Below, in pieces: positions 7,356 through 13,188 of a stretch of 13,188 bases of DNA; position 1 is the stretch's first letter; the number at the start of each line of letters is the position of its first letter. The notes under the pieces were generated by a model. The model saw only the letters and a list, made by a program, of their open reading frames with translations, made no database searches and had not been told where the DNA came from. The stretch covers positions 1-13,188 of the forward strand of contig JAIRVD010000171.1 of NCBI GenBank assembly GCA_031254075.1, written 5' to 3'. Origin of the DNA: Clostridiales bacterium. Lineage in GTDB: Bacteria > Bacillota > Clostridia > Lachnospirales > WQUN01. Both the position numbers and the translations under genes were made by a program.

Positions 7356-7378
7356 AAGGATTCAGGAGGAATTTTAAT

Positions 7379-7564
7379 ATGGCAAAGAAAGCCCTCGTAT
7401 TAAAAGCAGCAAGAAAACCGAAGTTTGCCGTAAGGGCATATAGACGTTGCAATATCTGTGGAAGACCGCACGCTACTTTGCGTAAATACGGCGTTTGTCG
7501 TATATGCTTCCGTGAATTGGCTTACAAGGGTCAGATTCCCGGTGTAAGAAAAGCAAGTTGGTAA
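7379..7564 (+). CDS. rpsZ: 30S ribosomal protein S14, zinc-binding type Z
   Basis: A 61-residue protein of the short S14 type (also named rpsN). Two CxxC pairs, C24-x2-C27 (CNIC) and C40-x2-C43 (CRIC), form the zinc site that marks the C+ type, and the end [17 protein letters not shown] is standard. The longer zinc-free paralogue is used by many bacteria under zinc limitation and would be elsewhere if present. S14 sits in the 30S head. AGGAGGA at 7364-7370 lies 8 nt before the ATG. The small S14 type at this locus fits Bacillota. Confidence 0.98.
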   Translation: MAKKALVLKAARKPKFAVRAYRRCNICGRPHATLRKYGVCRICFRELAYKGQIPGVRKASW

Positions 7565-7579
7565 ACTAAAAATGTATTC

Positions 7580-7659
7580 TTTTTGCCTATGGCAAAAACC
7601 ATTCGCAAAAAAACGTGTTGAACATTCACGATTTTTTTGCTCATTGAATAGCTAGGAGG
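7580..7659 (+). repeat. Structured intergenic element, copy 4 (upstream of rpsH)
   Basis: Hairpin 1 pairs TTTTTGCC (7580-7587) with GGCAAAAA (7591-7598) over a TAT loop. Hairpin 2 pairs GCAAAAAAACGTG (7605-7617) with CACGATTTTTTTGC (7627-7640) around the loop TTGAACATT (7618-7626), with a bulged A at 7631. This is the longest and most regular stem of the four copies. The tail CTCATTGAATAGCTAGGAGG (7640-7659) leads into the rpsH binding site. Confidence 0.85.
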
Positions 7660-7666
7660 ATTGCCC

Positions 7667-8065
7667 ATGTTGTCCGATCCTATTGGGGATATGCTCACAA
7701 GAATCCGCAACGCGAACATGGCAAGGCACACTACCGTTGATATGCCTTCATCCAAAATGAAGGAGTCCATCGCATCAATTTTGGTGAAAGAGGGATATGT
7801 CAAGGGTTATGAAATAGTTCCGAACGGCGTTAAAAAAACCATGCGAATCACCCTTAAATATGGCAGAAGCAAAAACGAAAAAGTCATAGCGGGTTTAAAG
7901 CGCATCTCTAAACCGGGTTTACGTGTTTACGCCGGTTGCGAAGACTTGCCAAAAGTTCTTAACGGCTTGGGGCTTGCGATTGTTTCAACAAATAAAGGCG
8001 TTATGACAGACAAAGAAGCGCGCACATTGGGTGTTGGCGGAGAAGTCTTGGCGTTCATTTGGTAA
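7667..8065 (+). CDS. rpsH: 30S ribosomal protein S8
   Basis: A 132-residue protein opening [20 protein letters not shown]. The C-terminal signature [20 protein letters not shown], followed by [13 protein letters not shown], is diagnostic of S8. S8 binds 16S helix 21 and, in E. coli, represses the spc operon by binding near the rplE start. No copy of that E. coli site is recognised here. An upstream in-frame TTG at 7661 is too close to the AGGAGG at 7654-7659; the ATG at 7667 has normal 7-nt spacing and gives the family start. Confidence 0.98.
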   Translation: MLSDPIGDMLTRIRNANMARHTTVDMPSSKMKESIASILVKEGYVKGYEIVPNGVKKTMRITLKYGRSKNEKVIAGLKRISKPGLRVYAGCEDLPKVLNGLGLAIVSTNKGVMTDKEARTLGVGGEVLAFIW

Positions 8066-8139
8066 AAATTTTTTTACCTGCGAAAGCATTTGCGAAGCGA
8101 ATGTGTGAGATGAAAAATAAAATTTCAAAACAGGAGGTG
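8061..8139 (+). repeat. Diverged two-hairpin element between rpsH and rplF
   Basis: The 80-nt gap has the same layout as the four clear elements but a different sequence. An inverted repeat, GGTAAAAA (8061-8068) with TTTTTACC (8071-8078), spans the rpsH stop codon. A second hairpin pairs CATTTGC (8087-8093) with GCGAATG (8097-8103) over GAA. An A/T-rich stretch follows before AGGAGGTG (8132-8139). Short blocks such as TTTTTACCTGCG and GCATTTGCG recall the other copies. Common origin is an inference. Confidence 0.45.
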
Positions 8140-8145
8140 CAGACC

Positions 8146-8688
8146 ATGTCAAGAATAGGAAAACTTCCTATTGAAATTCCTAGCGGAGTAACGGTTACAA
8201 TCGCTGCGGGAAATGAAGTTACGGTGAAGGGGCAGAAAGGAACATTAAGCCGCAAGCTTTCTGCCGACATGACCATCGCACAAGAAGAGGGCAAGTTAAC
8301 CATAACGCGTCCTAACGATTTAAAAAGATTTAAAGCAATGCACGGACTTACGCGTACGCTCATTAACAACATGGTTGTAGGTGTAACCGAAGGATATGTT
8401 AAGCGTTTGGAAATCAACGGTACAGGATATCGTGCCGCTAAAAGCGGAAACAAGCTTACGCTTAATCTCGGATATTCTCATCCAATCGAAATGGAAGACC
8501 CCGACGGAGTTGAATCTGCTGTTGAGGGAACGAATAAAATTACAATTTCCGGCATTGACAAGGAAAAAGTCGGTCAATATGCCGCAAATATACGCGAAAA
8601 ACGTCCCCCCGAACCTTACAAAGGCAAGGGTATTAAGTATGAAAACGAATATATCAGACGCAAAGCCGGCAAAGCCGGCAAGAAATAG
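8146..8688 (+). CDS. rplF: 50S ribosomal protein L6
   Basis: A 180-residue protein opening MSRIGKLPIEIPSGVTVTIA. It has the duplicated L6 fold, including LTRTLINNMVVGVTEGYVKR and the C-terminal signature PPEPYKGKGIKYENEYIRRK. The end AGKAGKK comes from a tandem 9-bp repeat (AAAGCCGGC twice, 8661-8678). L6 lies near the sarcin-ricin loop and the GTPase-associated centre. Several in-frame codons upstream reach into the gap, but AGGAGGTG at 8132-8139 with 6-nt spacing points to the ATG at 8146. Confidence 0.98.
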   Translation: MSRIGKLPIEIPSGVTVTIAAGNEVTVKGQKGTLSRKLSADMTIAQEEGKLTITRPNDLKRFKAMHGLTRTLINNMVVGVTEGYVKRLEINGTGYRAAKSGNKLTLNLGYSHPIEMEDPDGVESAVEGTNKITISGIDKEKVGQYAANIREKRPPEPYKGKGIKYENEYIRRKAGKAGKK

Positions 8689-8702
8689 GCAGGTGACAGG
8701 GT

Positions 8703-9077
8703 ATGATAAACAAACCGTGCCGCGCAGATGCGCGTAAAAAACGGCATTACAGGTTGCGCCGCAACCTTTCGGGAACGGCAACGCGCCCGCGCCTGACCGT
8801 TTTCAAGTCTAACAAATATATATATGCGCAGATAATTGACGATGTTAAGGGGCATACGCTCGCGAGCGCGTCCACGATGGATGCGGCGTTGGTTAAGGCG
8901 GAAAAACTCAAGTCTACATCGAATATCGACGCGGCGAAAATCGTCGGAGCAAGCGTGGCGAAAAAAGCAAAAGCTTTAGGCATCGAAGAGGTCGTATTTG
9001 ACAGAAGCGGGTATGTCTACCACGGAAAAATCGCGGCTTTGGCAGATGCTGCCAGAGAAGTTGGCTTGAAGTTCTAA
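8703..9077 (+). CDS. rplR: 50S ribosomal protein L18
   Basis: A 124-residue protein. It contains [20 protein letters not shown], then [20 protein letters not shown], then [20 protein letters not shown] and REVGLKF, the L18 family pattern. L18 binds 5S rRNA alongside L5. The binding site is of medium strength, AGGTGA at 8691-8696, 6 nt before the ATG. The rplF-rplR junction is 14 nt. Confidence 0.97.
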   Translation: MINKPCRADARKKRHYRLRRNLSGTATRPRLTVFKSNKYIYAQIIDDVKGHTLASASTMDAALVKAEKLKSTSNIDAAKIVGASVAKKAKALGIEEVVFDRSGYVYHGKIAALADAAREVGLKF

Positions 9078-9093
9078 TAAAGGAGCCTGAAAT

Positions 9094-9609
9094 ATGAAAA
9101 AAATAGATGCAAACGCCTTGGATTTAAAAGACAAGGTAGTTTCGATTAATCGCGTAACGAAGGTTGTAAAGGGCGGACGCACATTCCGCTTTGCCGCGCT
9201 CGTGATTGTCGGCGACGAAGCCGGACATGTCGGAATCGGTCTCGGAAAAGCAAACGAAATTCCCGAAGCGATTCGCAAGGGCAAGGAAGATGCGAAGAAG
9301 AATATGATTTTTCTTGAAAAAAACGAAAACGATTCTTTGTATCACGAAATCGTCGGAAATTTTGGTGCGGCGAAGGTTCTAATGCGCCCCGCTCCGGAAG
9401 GAACCGGCGTTATAGCGGGCGGAGCCGTTCGTGCTGTTTTGGAACTCGCGGGCGTGCGCAACGTTGTTACGAAATCAATCGGTTCAAACAATAAGCATAA
9501 TGTCGTTAAAGCCACACTTTCGGGGCTTAAACAAATAAAAACTCCTTCCGTTGTGGCTCGCCTTCGCGGCAAGCCTGTAGAAGAAATTTATGAAGCGAGG
9601 AATTCCTAA
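9094..9609 (+). CDS. rpsE: 30S ribosomal protein S5
   Basis: A 171-residue protein. The double-stranded-RNA-binding N-domain includes [20 protein letters not shown] and [20 protein letters not shown]. The C-domain carries [20 protein letters not shown] and [21 protein letters not shown]5 lies at the mRNA entry site beside S3 and S4 and influences decoding accuracy. AAGGAG at 9080-9085 lies 8 nt before the ATG. The TAA stop shares one base with the rpmD start. Confidence 0.98.
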   Translation: MKKIDANALDLKDKVVSINRVTKVVKGGRTFRFAALVIVGDEAGHVGIGLGKANEIPEAIRKGKEDAKKNMIFLEKNENDSLYHEIVGNFGAAKVLMRPAPEGTGVIAGGAVRAVLELAGVRNVVTKSIGSNNKHNVVKATLSGLKQIKTPSVVARLRGKPVEEIYEARNS

Positions 9610-9782
9610 TGTTGAAAATCACGTTGGTGCGTTCGCCCATCGGCGCGAAACCGAAACATAGGGCAACAATCGAAGCTCTCGGATTGCGCAAACTTCATAT
9701 GACCGTTGAGCAAAGAGATAATCCCGCAATCAGGGGTATGATTCATCACGTAAAGCATTTGATTAAAGTTGAAGAAGCATAG
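9609..9782 (+). CDS. rpmD: 50S ribosomal protein L30
   Basis: A 57-residue protein opening [20 protein letters not shown], followed by [20 protein letters not shown] and a short basic C-terminal helix ([17 protein letters not shown]). This is the complete bacterial L30 fold at its normal size. The ATG at 9609 overlaps the rpsE stop by one base, and an AGGA-type site at 9598-9601 lies inside rpsE, so coupled translation is likely. It ends in TAG at 9780-9782, and rplO follows after 13 nt. Confidence 0.97.
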   Translation: MLKITLVRSPIGAKPKHRATIEALGLRKLHMTVEQRDNPAIRGMIHHVKHLIKVEEA

Positions 9783-9795
9783 AAGGAGCGTTACC

Positions 9796-10236
9796 ATGAA
9801 ACTTGGGGAACTAAAACCCGCCAAGGGCGCGACAACAAAAGAATGGCGGCGCGGACGCGGTCACGGCTCGGGTAACGGAAAAACTTCCGGGCGCGGACAT
9901 AAGGGACAGAAATCTCGTTCGGGTAGCGGCGGAAAAGTCGGTTTTGAAGGCGGACAAATGCCTTTGTATCGCCGTCTTCCGAAAAGAGGGCATTCCTGCC
10001 GCAACACGAAGGAAATCGTTGCAATAAATGTTCAACTTCTTAATGTGTTCGAAGACGGTGCAATCGTTGATATAGCCGCGTTAAAGCAAAAGGGTCTTGT
10101 TTCTAACCCGCGCGACGGCGTTAAAATTCTCGGTAACGGAGAAATTTCAAAAAAACTAACCGTAAAGGTAAATTATTTCAGCCAATCAGCAGCCGAGAAA
10201 ATTAAAACTGCCGGGGGCAAGGCAGAGGTGATTTAA
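9796..10236 (+). CDS. rplO: 50S ribosomal protein L15
   Basis: A 146-residue protein opening MKLGELKPAKGATTKEWRRG. The Gly/Arg-rich N-terminal arm (GRGHGSGNGKTSGRGHKGQK) is typical, followed by GGQMPLYRRLPKRGHSCRN and a compact C-domain. L15 is a late assembly protein threading into 23S rRNA. Codons upstream are open in the same frame, but AAGGAG at 9783-9788 with 7-nt spacing fixes the ATG at 9796. The stop abuts the secY start directly. Confidence 0.97.
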   Translation: MKLGELKPAKGATTKEWRRGRGHGSGNGKTSGRGHKGQKSRSGSGGKVGFEGGQMPLYRRLPKRGHSCRNTKEIVAINVQLLNVFEDGAIVDIAALKQKGLVSNPRDGVKILGNGEISKKLTVKVNYFSQSAAEKIKTAGGKAEVI

Positions 10237-11571
10237 GTGTTTAAGATTTTTGCCAATGCTTGGCGCGTTGAAGATATACGCAAAAAAATGCTTTTCATTT
10301 TTCTTTTGCTCTTCATTTATCGGATTGGTGCCATTCTTGTTCCGCTTCCGGGGCTTGACTTGGAAGTTTTAAACAATGCGAGATATATTTCGGGAACCGA
10401 TTCGGGTGTAACGACTTTATTCTCGTTGCTTATGGGCGGTGAGCTCGGTACGGTTTTCGCGATGGGTATCGCACCGTATATTACGGCTTCAATTATTATG
10501 CAACTGTTGACTTACGCGATTCCGACGTTGAGCAGAATGCAAAAGGAAGACGAAGAGGGCAGAAAAAAAATCGGGCAAATAACGCGTTATCTTGCCGTAG
10601 GGCTTGCGGTGTTGCAAGCTGCGGGAACAGTTTTTTCATACACGCGTCACAATAATGGCGAAATAAATTTATTCAGCTCGCCGAATGATAATATGTTTGT
10701 TTACATCGTTGCGACCGTCGCGATGACGACAGGTACGATGTTCATTATGTGGCTTGCGGAGCTTTTGACTGAAAAAGGAATAGGCAGTGGTGCTTCGTTC
10801 TTGATTTTCGCGAATATTTTGGCAGGGCTTCCTGCGGGCGCTTGGACGTTCTGGAACATGATTACTGCGGAATTCGGAATTGTTTCCGTGCTTACCGTTG
10901 CGGTCTTGCTTCTTACCTTCGCGCTGATTATCGCTTTCGTTGTGCTTGTTCACGAGGGTGAGAGACGCATTCCCGTTCAGTATTCGAGAAAAGCGGCTTC
11001 GGGCGGACGCGGCATGTTCGGTGGAAATCATAACTCGTATATTCCGCTGAAGGTAAATATCGCGGGCGTGCTTTCAATCATTTTCGCGATGTCGCTGATT
11101 AGTTTTCCTGTGCAGATTGCGCAATTTTTCCCCGGAACCGTTGAAAATCCGTCATTTATAAGCAGAGTTGCCGCATATGTGGATTTCAGTGACTTACATT
11201 GGGTCGGTGCGATTTTGTATATAATTTTGATTTTTGCCTTTACACATTTCTATACGTCTTTTGCCGTCAACCCAATTGAAATGGCGGAGAATATGAAAAA
11301 GAACGGCGGCTTTATTCCGGGTATTCGTCCGGGTAAACCGACGAGTGAATTTATCCAAACAACCGTAAACCGTTTGTCTTGGATTGGCGCGTGTTTCTAC
11401 AGCTTGATTGCGATGACACCGATTTTAATGGGGATGCTTGTTCCCGAAATGTCGCGAATCGCGTTCGGCGGAACTTCGCTTTTAATCGTAACGGGCGTTG
11501 CGCTCGAATTCGTGAAACAACTCGAATCACAGCTTCTTATGCGTCACTACAAGGGATTTCTTGAGTCGTAA
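10237..11571 (+). CDS. secY: Preprotein translocase subunit SecY
   Basis: A 444-residue integral membrane protein with the expected ten hydrophobic segments. The first is near residues 18-39 (LFIFLLLFIYRIGAILVPLP). The plug and second segment are around 60-95, including GIAPYITASIIMQLLTYAIP, and the last segment is near 405-425. The cytosolic C5 loop holds GGFIPGIRPGKPT, whose Arg364 corresponds to the arginine known to be important for SecA function. It forms the protein-conducting channel with SecE and SecG. The start is GTG at 10237, immediately after the rplO stop, with GAGGTGA at 10225-10231 inside rplO. Translation is thus probably coupled. Confidence 0.98.
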   Translation: MFKIFANAWRVEDIRKKMLFIFLLLFIYRIGAILVPLPGLDLEVLNNARYISGTDSGVTTLFSLLMGGELGTVFAMGIAPYITASIIMQLLTYAIPTLSRMQKEDEEGRKKIGQITRYLAVGLAVLQAAGTVFSYTRHNNGEINLFSSPNDNMFVYIVATVAMTTGTMFIMWLAELLTEKGIGSGASFLIFANILAGLPAGAWTFWNMITAEFGIVSVLTVAVLLLTFALIIAFVVLVHEGERRIPVQYSRKAASGGRGMFGGNHNSYIPLKVNIAGVLSIIFAMSLISFPVQIAQFFPGTVENPSFISRVAAYVDFSDLHWVGAILYIILIFAFTHFYTSFAVNPIEMAENMKKNGGFIPGIRPGKPTSEFIQTTVNRLSWIGACFYSLIAMTPILMGMLVPEMSRIAFGGTSLLIVTGVALEFVKQLESQLLMRHYKGFLES

Positions 11572-11574
11572 GCA

Positions 11575-12321
11575 ATGGGGATTTTCATCAAGAATGACGA
11601 ACAAATCTCTTATATGCGAACCGCAGGAAAAATTGCCGCAAAAACACATGAATTGCTTTCAAAATATATTAAGCCGGGTGTCACAACCGCAGAGCTAAAT
11701 GCAATAGCCGAGGAATTCATCTTAAGCAATGACGCAAAGCCATCATTCATAGGGTACAGAGGTTTTCCGTCGGCTATTTGTACGAGTATCAATAATGAAG
11801 TGATTCACGGCGTTCCCGGTTTAAGAAAGCTCAGAAGCGGCGATATTATCAGTATTGACCTTGGTGTTTGCTTCAAACGGTTTCACGGTGACGCGGCACG
11901 AACATTTGCCGTCGGAAAAATTTCCGAGAAACATCAAATTCTAATCGACGTTACGGAGCAAAGTTTTTTCGCCGGATTAAAATGTTGCACGGAAGAAAAT
12001 CGGCTTCACGATATTTCAAACGCAATTGATGACTATGTAAAGCCGTTTGGCTTTGGAATAGTAAGCGAATGGTGCGGACACGGCGTCGGCAGACAGGTTC
12101 ACGAAGACCCGCAGATTCCGCACACAAGGCAACAAAAACGCGGCCCGCGTTTGCAACGCGGAATGACACTGGCAATAGAGCCGATGATTAACATCGGTAC
12201 GGAAGAAATCAACATGCTTGACGATACTTGGACAGTTACGACCCGGGACGGAGAATACTCCGCTCATTACGAAAATACTGTGCTGATAACAGACGGCGAA
12301 CCGGAGATTCTGACTATATGA
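11575..12321 (+). CDS. map: Methionine aminopeptidase, type I
   Basis: A 248-residue enzyme that removes the initiator methionine from nascent proteins. All five metal ligands are visible: Asp95 (SIDLGV), Asp106 (HGDAARTF), His169 (CGHGVGR), Glu202 (AIEPM) and Glu233 (AHYENT). The substrate-side histidines are His78 (VIHGVPG) and His176 (VHEDP). There is no SRC-type zinc-finger extension. The AHYENT stretch differs from the more common QFEHT around the last ligand, but the Glu is kept. No convincing ribosome binding site precedes the ATG, which lies 3 nt after the secY stop, suggesting re-initiation. adk, often found between these two genes, is absent. Confidence 0.97.
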   Translation: MGIFIKNDEQISYMRTAGKIAAKTHELLSKYIKPGVTTAELNAIAEEFILSNDAKPSFIGYRGFPSAICTSINNEVIHGVPGLRKLRSGDIISIDLGVCFKRFHGDAARTFAVGKISEKHQILIDVTEQSFFAGLKCCTEENRLHDISNAIDDYVKPFGFGIVSEWCGHGVGRQVHEDPQIPHTRQQKRGPRLQRGMTLAIEPMINIGTEEINMLDDTWTVTTRDGEYSAHYENTVLITDGEPEILTI

Positions 12322-12611
12322 AACGCGGAACAATTATTTTTTCTAAAATGGGACGCGATAAAGGCAGGGCAATGGTTGTTCTGGAAGAAGACGGTGAGTA
12401 TTTAACATTGGCGGACGGAAAACTGCGAACAATCGAAAAGCCAAAGAAGAAAAAGAAAAAACATGTTCAGCCAACAAACACGATAGTTCAAATGTTGCCC
12501 GAATGCGGGCGCGCGTTACAAGACGCAGATATCCGAAAACACATTAAATTTTTTTTGCAAAACAGCGAAGTCCCGGAGGGAGGTAAAGCGCATTGTCAAA
12601 AGACGATGTAA
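12318..12611 (+). CDS. KOW-domain RNA-binding protein (L14e-like), small
   Basis: A 97-residue protein started at ATG 12318, overlapping the map stop by 4 nt (ATGA). The N-terminal half has a KOW-like fold pattern: [20 protein letters not shown], then [20 protein letters not shown]. The run of lysines at about residues 43-48 is typical of this small family, which commonly sits between map and infA in Bacillota and resembles archaeal/eukaryotic L14e. The C-terminal 40 residues are less conserved in my reading, and the final six overlap infA. A role in ribosome binding or assembly is inferred from position and domain; no function is proven by sequence alone. Confidence 0.88.
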   Translation: MKRGTIIFSKMGRDKGRAMVVLEEDGEYLTLADGKLRTIEKPKKKKKKHVQPTNTIVQMLPECGRALQDADIRKHIKFFLQNSEVPEGGKAHCQKTM

Positions 12612-12811
12612 TTGAAGTAGAAGGCAAAGTCGTAGAAAAATTGCCTAACGCGACGTTCAAGGTTCAGTTGGAGAACGGACATATTATACTTGCGCACATA
12701 TCGGGCAAGCTGAGAATGAACTTCATTCGAATTATTCCCGGGGACAAGGTGCTGATTGAGATGTCACCATATGATTTAACCAAAGGAAGAATAGTTTGGA
12801 GAGATAAGTAG
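12593..12811 (+). CDS. infA: Translation initiation factor IF-1
   Basis: A 72-residue S1/OB-fold protein of exact family length. It reads [20 protein letters not shown], then [20 protein letters not shown], then [20 protein letters not shown] and VWRDK. IF-1 binds the 30S A site during initiation. The start is TTG at 12593: no ATG or GTG gives the conserved N-terminus, and GGAGGGAGG at 12575-12583 lies 9 nt upstream. The start is inside the 3' end of the KOW gene, with a 19-nt overlap. A non-AUG start on an initiation factor gene is noteworthy. Confidence 0.96.
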   Translation: MSKDDVIEVEGKVVEKLPNATFKVQLENGHIILAHISGKLRMNFIRIIPGDKVLIEMSPYDLTKGRIVWRDK

Positions 12812-12823
12812 GAGGGTTTTAAC

Positions 12824-12937
12824 ATGAAAGTCAGACCGTCGGTAAAACCGATTTGCGAAAAATGTAAAATAATCAGACGCAAACGCGCGATTCGCGTAAT
12901 ATGCGAAAATCCGAAGCATAAACAAAGACAAGGTTAA
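12824..12937 (+). CDS. rpmJ: 50S ribosomal protein L36, zinc-binding type
   Basis: A 37-residue protein reading [20 protein letters not shown], then [17 protein letters not shown]. The zinc ligands Cys11, Cys14, Cys27 and His32 are all present, so this is the C+ form. It is the smallest protein of the 50S subunit and binds 23S rRNA near the L7/L12 stalk base. AGGAGG overlaps the infA stop (12810-12815), and the ATG at 12824 lies 12 nt after that stop. It opens the alpha-operon part of the cluster. Confidence 0.97.
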   Translation: MKVRPSVKPICEKCKIIRRKRAIRVICENPKHKQRQG

Positions 12938-12951
12938 TTGGAGGTAAATGT

Positions 12952-13188
12952 ATGGCACGTATTGCAGGCGTTGACTTGCCAAGGGAAAAAAGAGTTGAAA
13001 TCGGGCTCACCTATATTCACGGAATCGGGCGTCCGAGTTCGAAAAGAATTTTAACGGAAGCGAAAATTAATCCGGACACACGCGTTCGCGATTTAACCGA
13101 CGACGAAGTTATTAAAATTCGTACCGTTATAGAATCATCTCAAATGGTGGAAGGTGACTTGCGCCGCGAGGTGGCACTTAATATTAAG
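12952..13188 (+). CDS. rpsM: 30S ribosomal protein S13, 3' end cut by window edge
   Basis: The first 79 codons of rpsM run in frame to the window end. The protein opens [20 protein letters not shown], followed by [20 protein letters not shown], the helix-turn region of S13, and [18 protein letters not shown]13 contacts S19, L5 and P-site tRNA. The full protein is normally about 120 residues. GGAGG at 12940-12944 is 7 nt before the ATG at 12952; an overlapping ATG at 12948 is out of frame. rpsK, rpsD, rpoA and rplQ would be expected next, outside the window. Confidence 0.97.
   Translation, partial: MARIAGVDLPREKRVEIGLTYIHGIGRPSSKRILTEAKINPDTRVRDLTDDEVIKIRTVIESSQMVEGDLRREVALNIK

Noticed and set aside
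7605..7647. Hairpin 2 of the repeat as a conventional intrinsic terminator
   Set aside because: The U-rich run lies in the paired 3' arm and the GC core is only 3-4 bp. Essential ribosomal genes without visible promoters lie downstream of each copy. Partial attenuation remains possible but cannot be claimed.
8661..8678. Tandem AAAGCCGGC repeat at the end of rplF
   Set aside because: It simply encodes the Lys/Ala/Gly-rich L6 tail. With two units of 9 bp it is too small to suggest a separate element.

Overview
The window holds one long, co-oriented ribosomal protein gene cluster on the + strand. It is the classical S10–spc region running into the start of the alpha operon, and a single divergent DJ-1/PfpI-family gene sits at the left edge on the - strand. 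The order is rpsJ-rplC-rplD-rplW-rplB-rpsS-rplV-rpsC-rplP-rpmC-rpsQ, then rplN-rplX-rplE-rpsZ(rpsN)-rpsH-rplF-rplR-rpsE-rpmD-rplO-secY-map, then a KOW-domain protein gene, infA, rpmJ and the first 79 codons of rpsM. The organism looks like a member of the Bacillota. The supporting signs are a 61-residue zinc-type S14, a KOW (L14e-like) gene between map and infA, strong AGGAGG ribosome binding sites and moderate GC. I cannot place it below phylum with confidence; Clostridia or Negativicutes are plausible.

Region by region: 1-545 (-) is a nearly complete DJ-1-like gene. Positions 546-715 are a divergent regulatory region with a strong sigma-A type promoter for the S10 cluster (TTGACT, 16 nt, TATAAT) and a weaker opposing candidate that overlaps it. 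Positions 716-13188 are the ribosomal cluster. No convincing internal promoter or conventional terminator was found, so the cluster is probably read as one long transcript. Most junctions are 23 nt or less, or overlapping (rplD/rplW, rpsE/rpmD, map/KOW, KOW/infA and rpsC/rplP).

The part that a standard annotation would miss is five long gaps of 80-102 nt. They lie upstream of rplB, rpsS, rplE, rpsH and rplF. The first four hold copies of the same element of about 63-75 nt. Each copy has a small A/T-flanked hairpin (type TTTTTGCC/GGCAAAAA), then a second, longer stem (GCAAAAA...TTTTTGC with a variable 3-4 bp inner helix and one bulged A), then a conserved tail leading to the Shine-Dalgarno sequence of the next gene. 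Paired bases in the inner helix change together between copies (CACG/CGTG, TGCG/CGCG, CGC/GCG, CGTG/CACG), which argues for a selected RNA structure. The fifth gap has a comparable two-hairpin layout with a diverged sequence. This is either a mobile intergenic repeat family that invaded a core operon or a reused cis-regulatory RNA.

Other points of note are a 74-nt out-of-frame overlap in which S3 carries a C-terminal extension over the start of rplP, a TTG start for infA nested in the end of the KOW gene, and the absence of adk from its common place between secY and map. The cluster encodes the ribosome core (peptidyl transferase proteins L2, L3, L4, L16; 5S-binding L5, L18; decoding-side S3, S5, S8), the membrane channel SecY, methionine aminopeptidase and initiation factor IF1. 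Synthesis, maturation and export of proteins are thus transcribed together.
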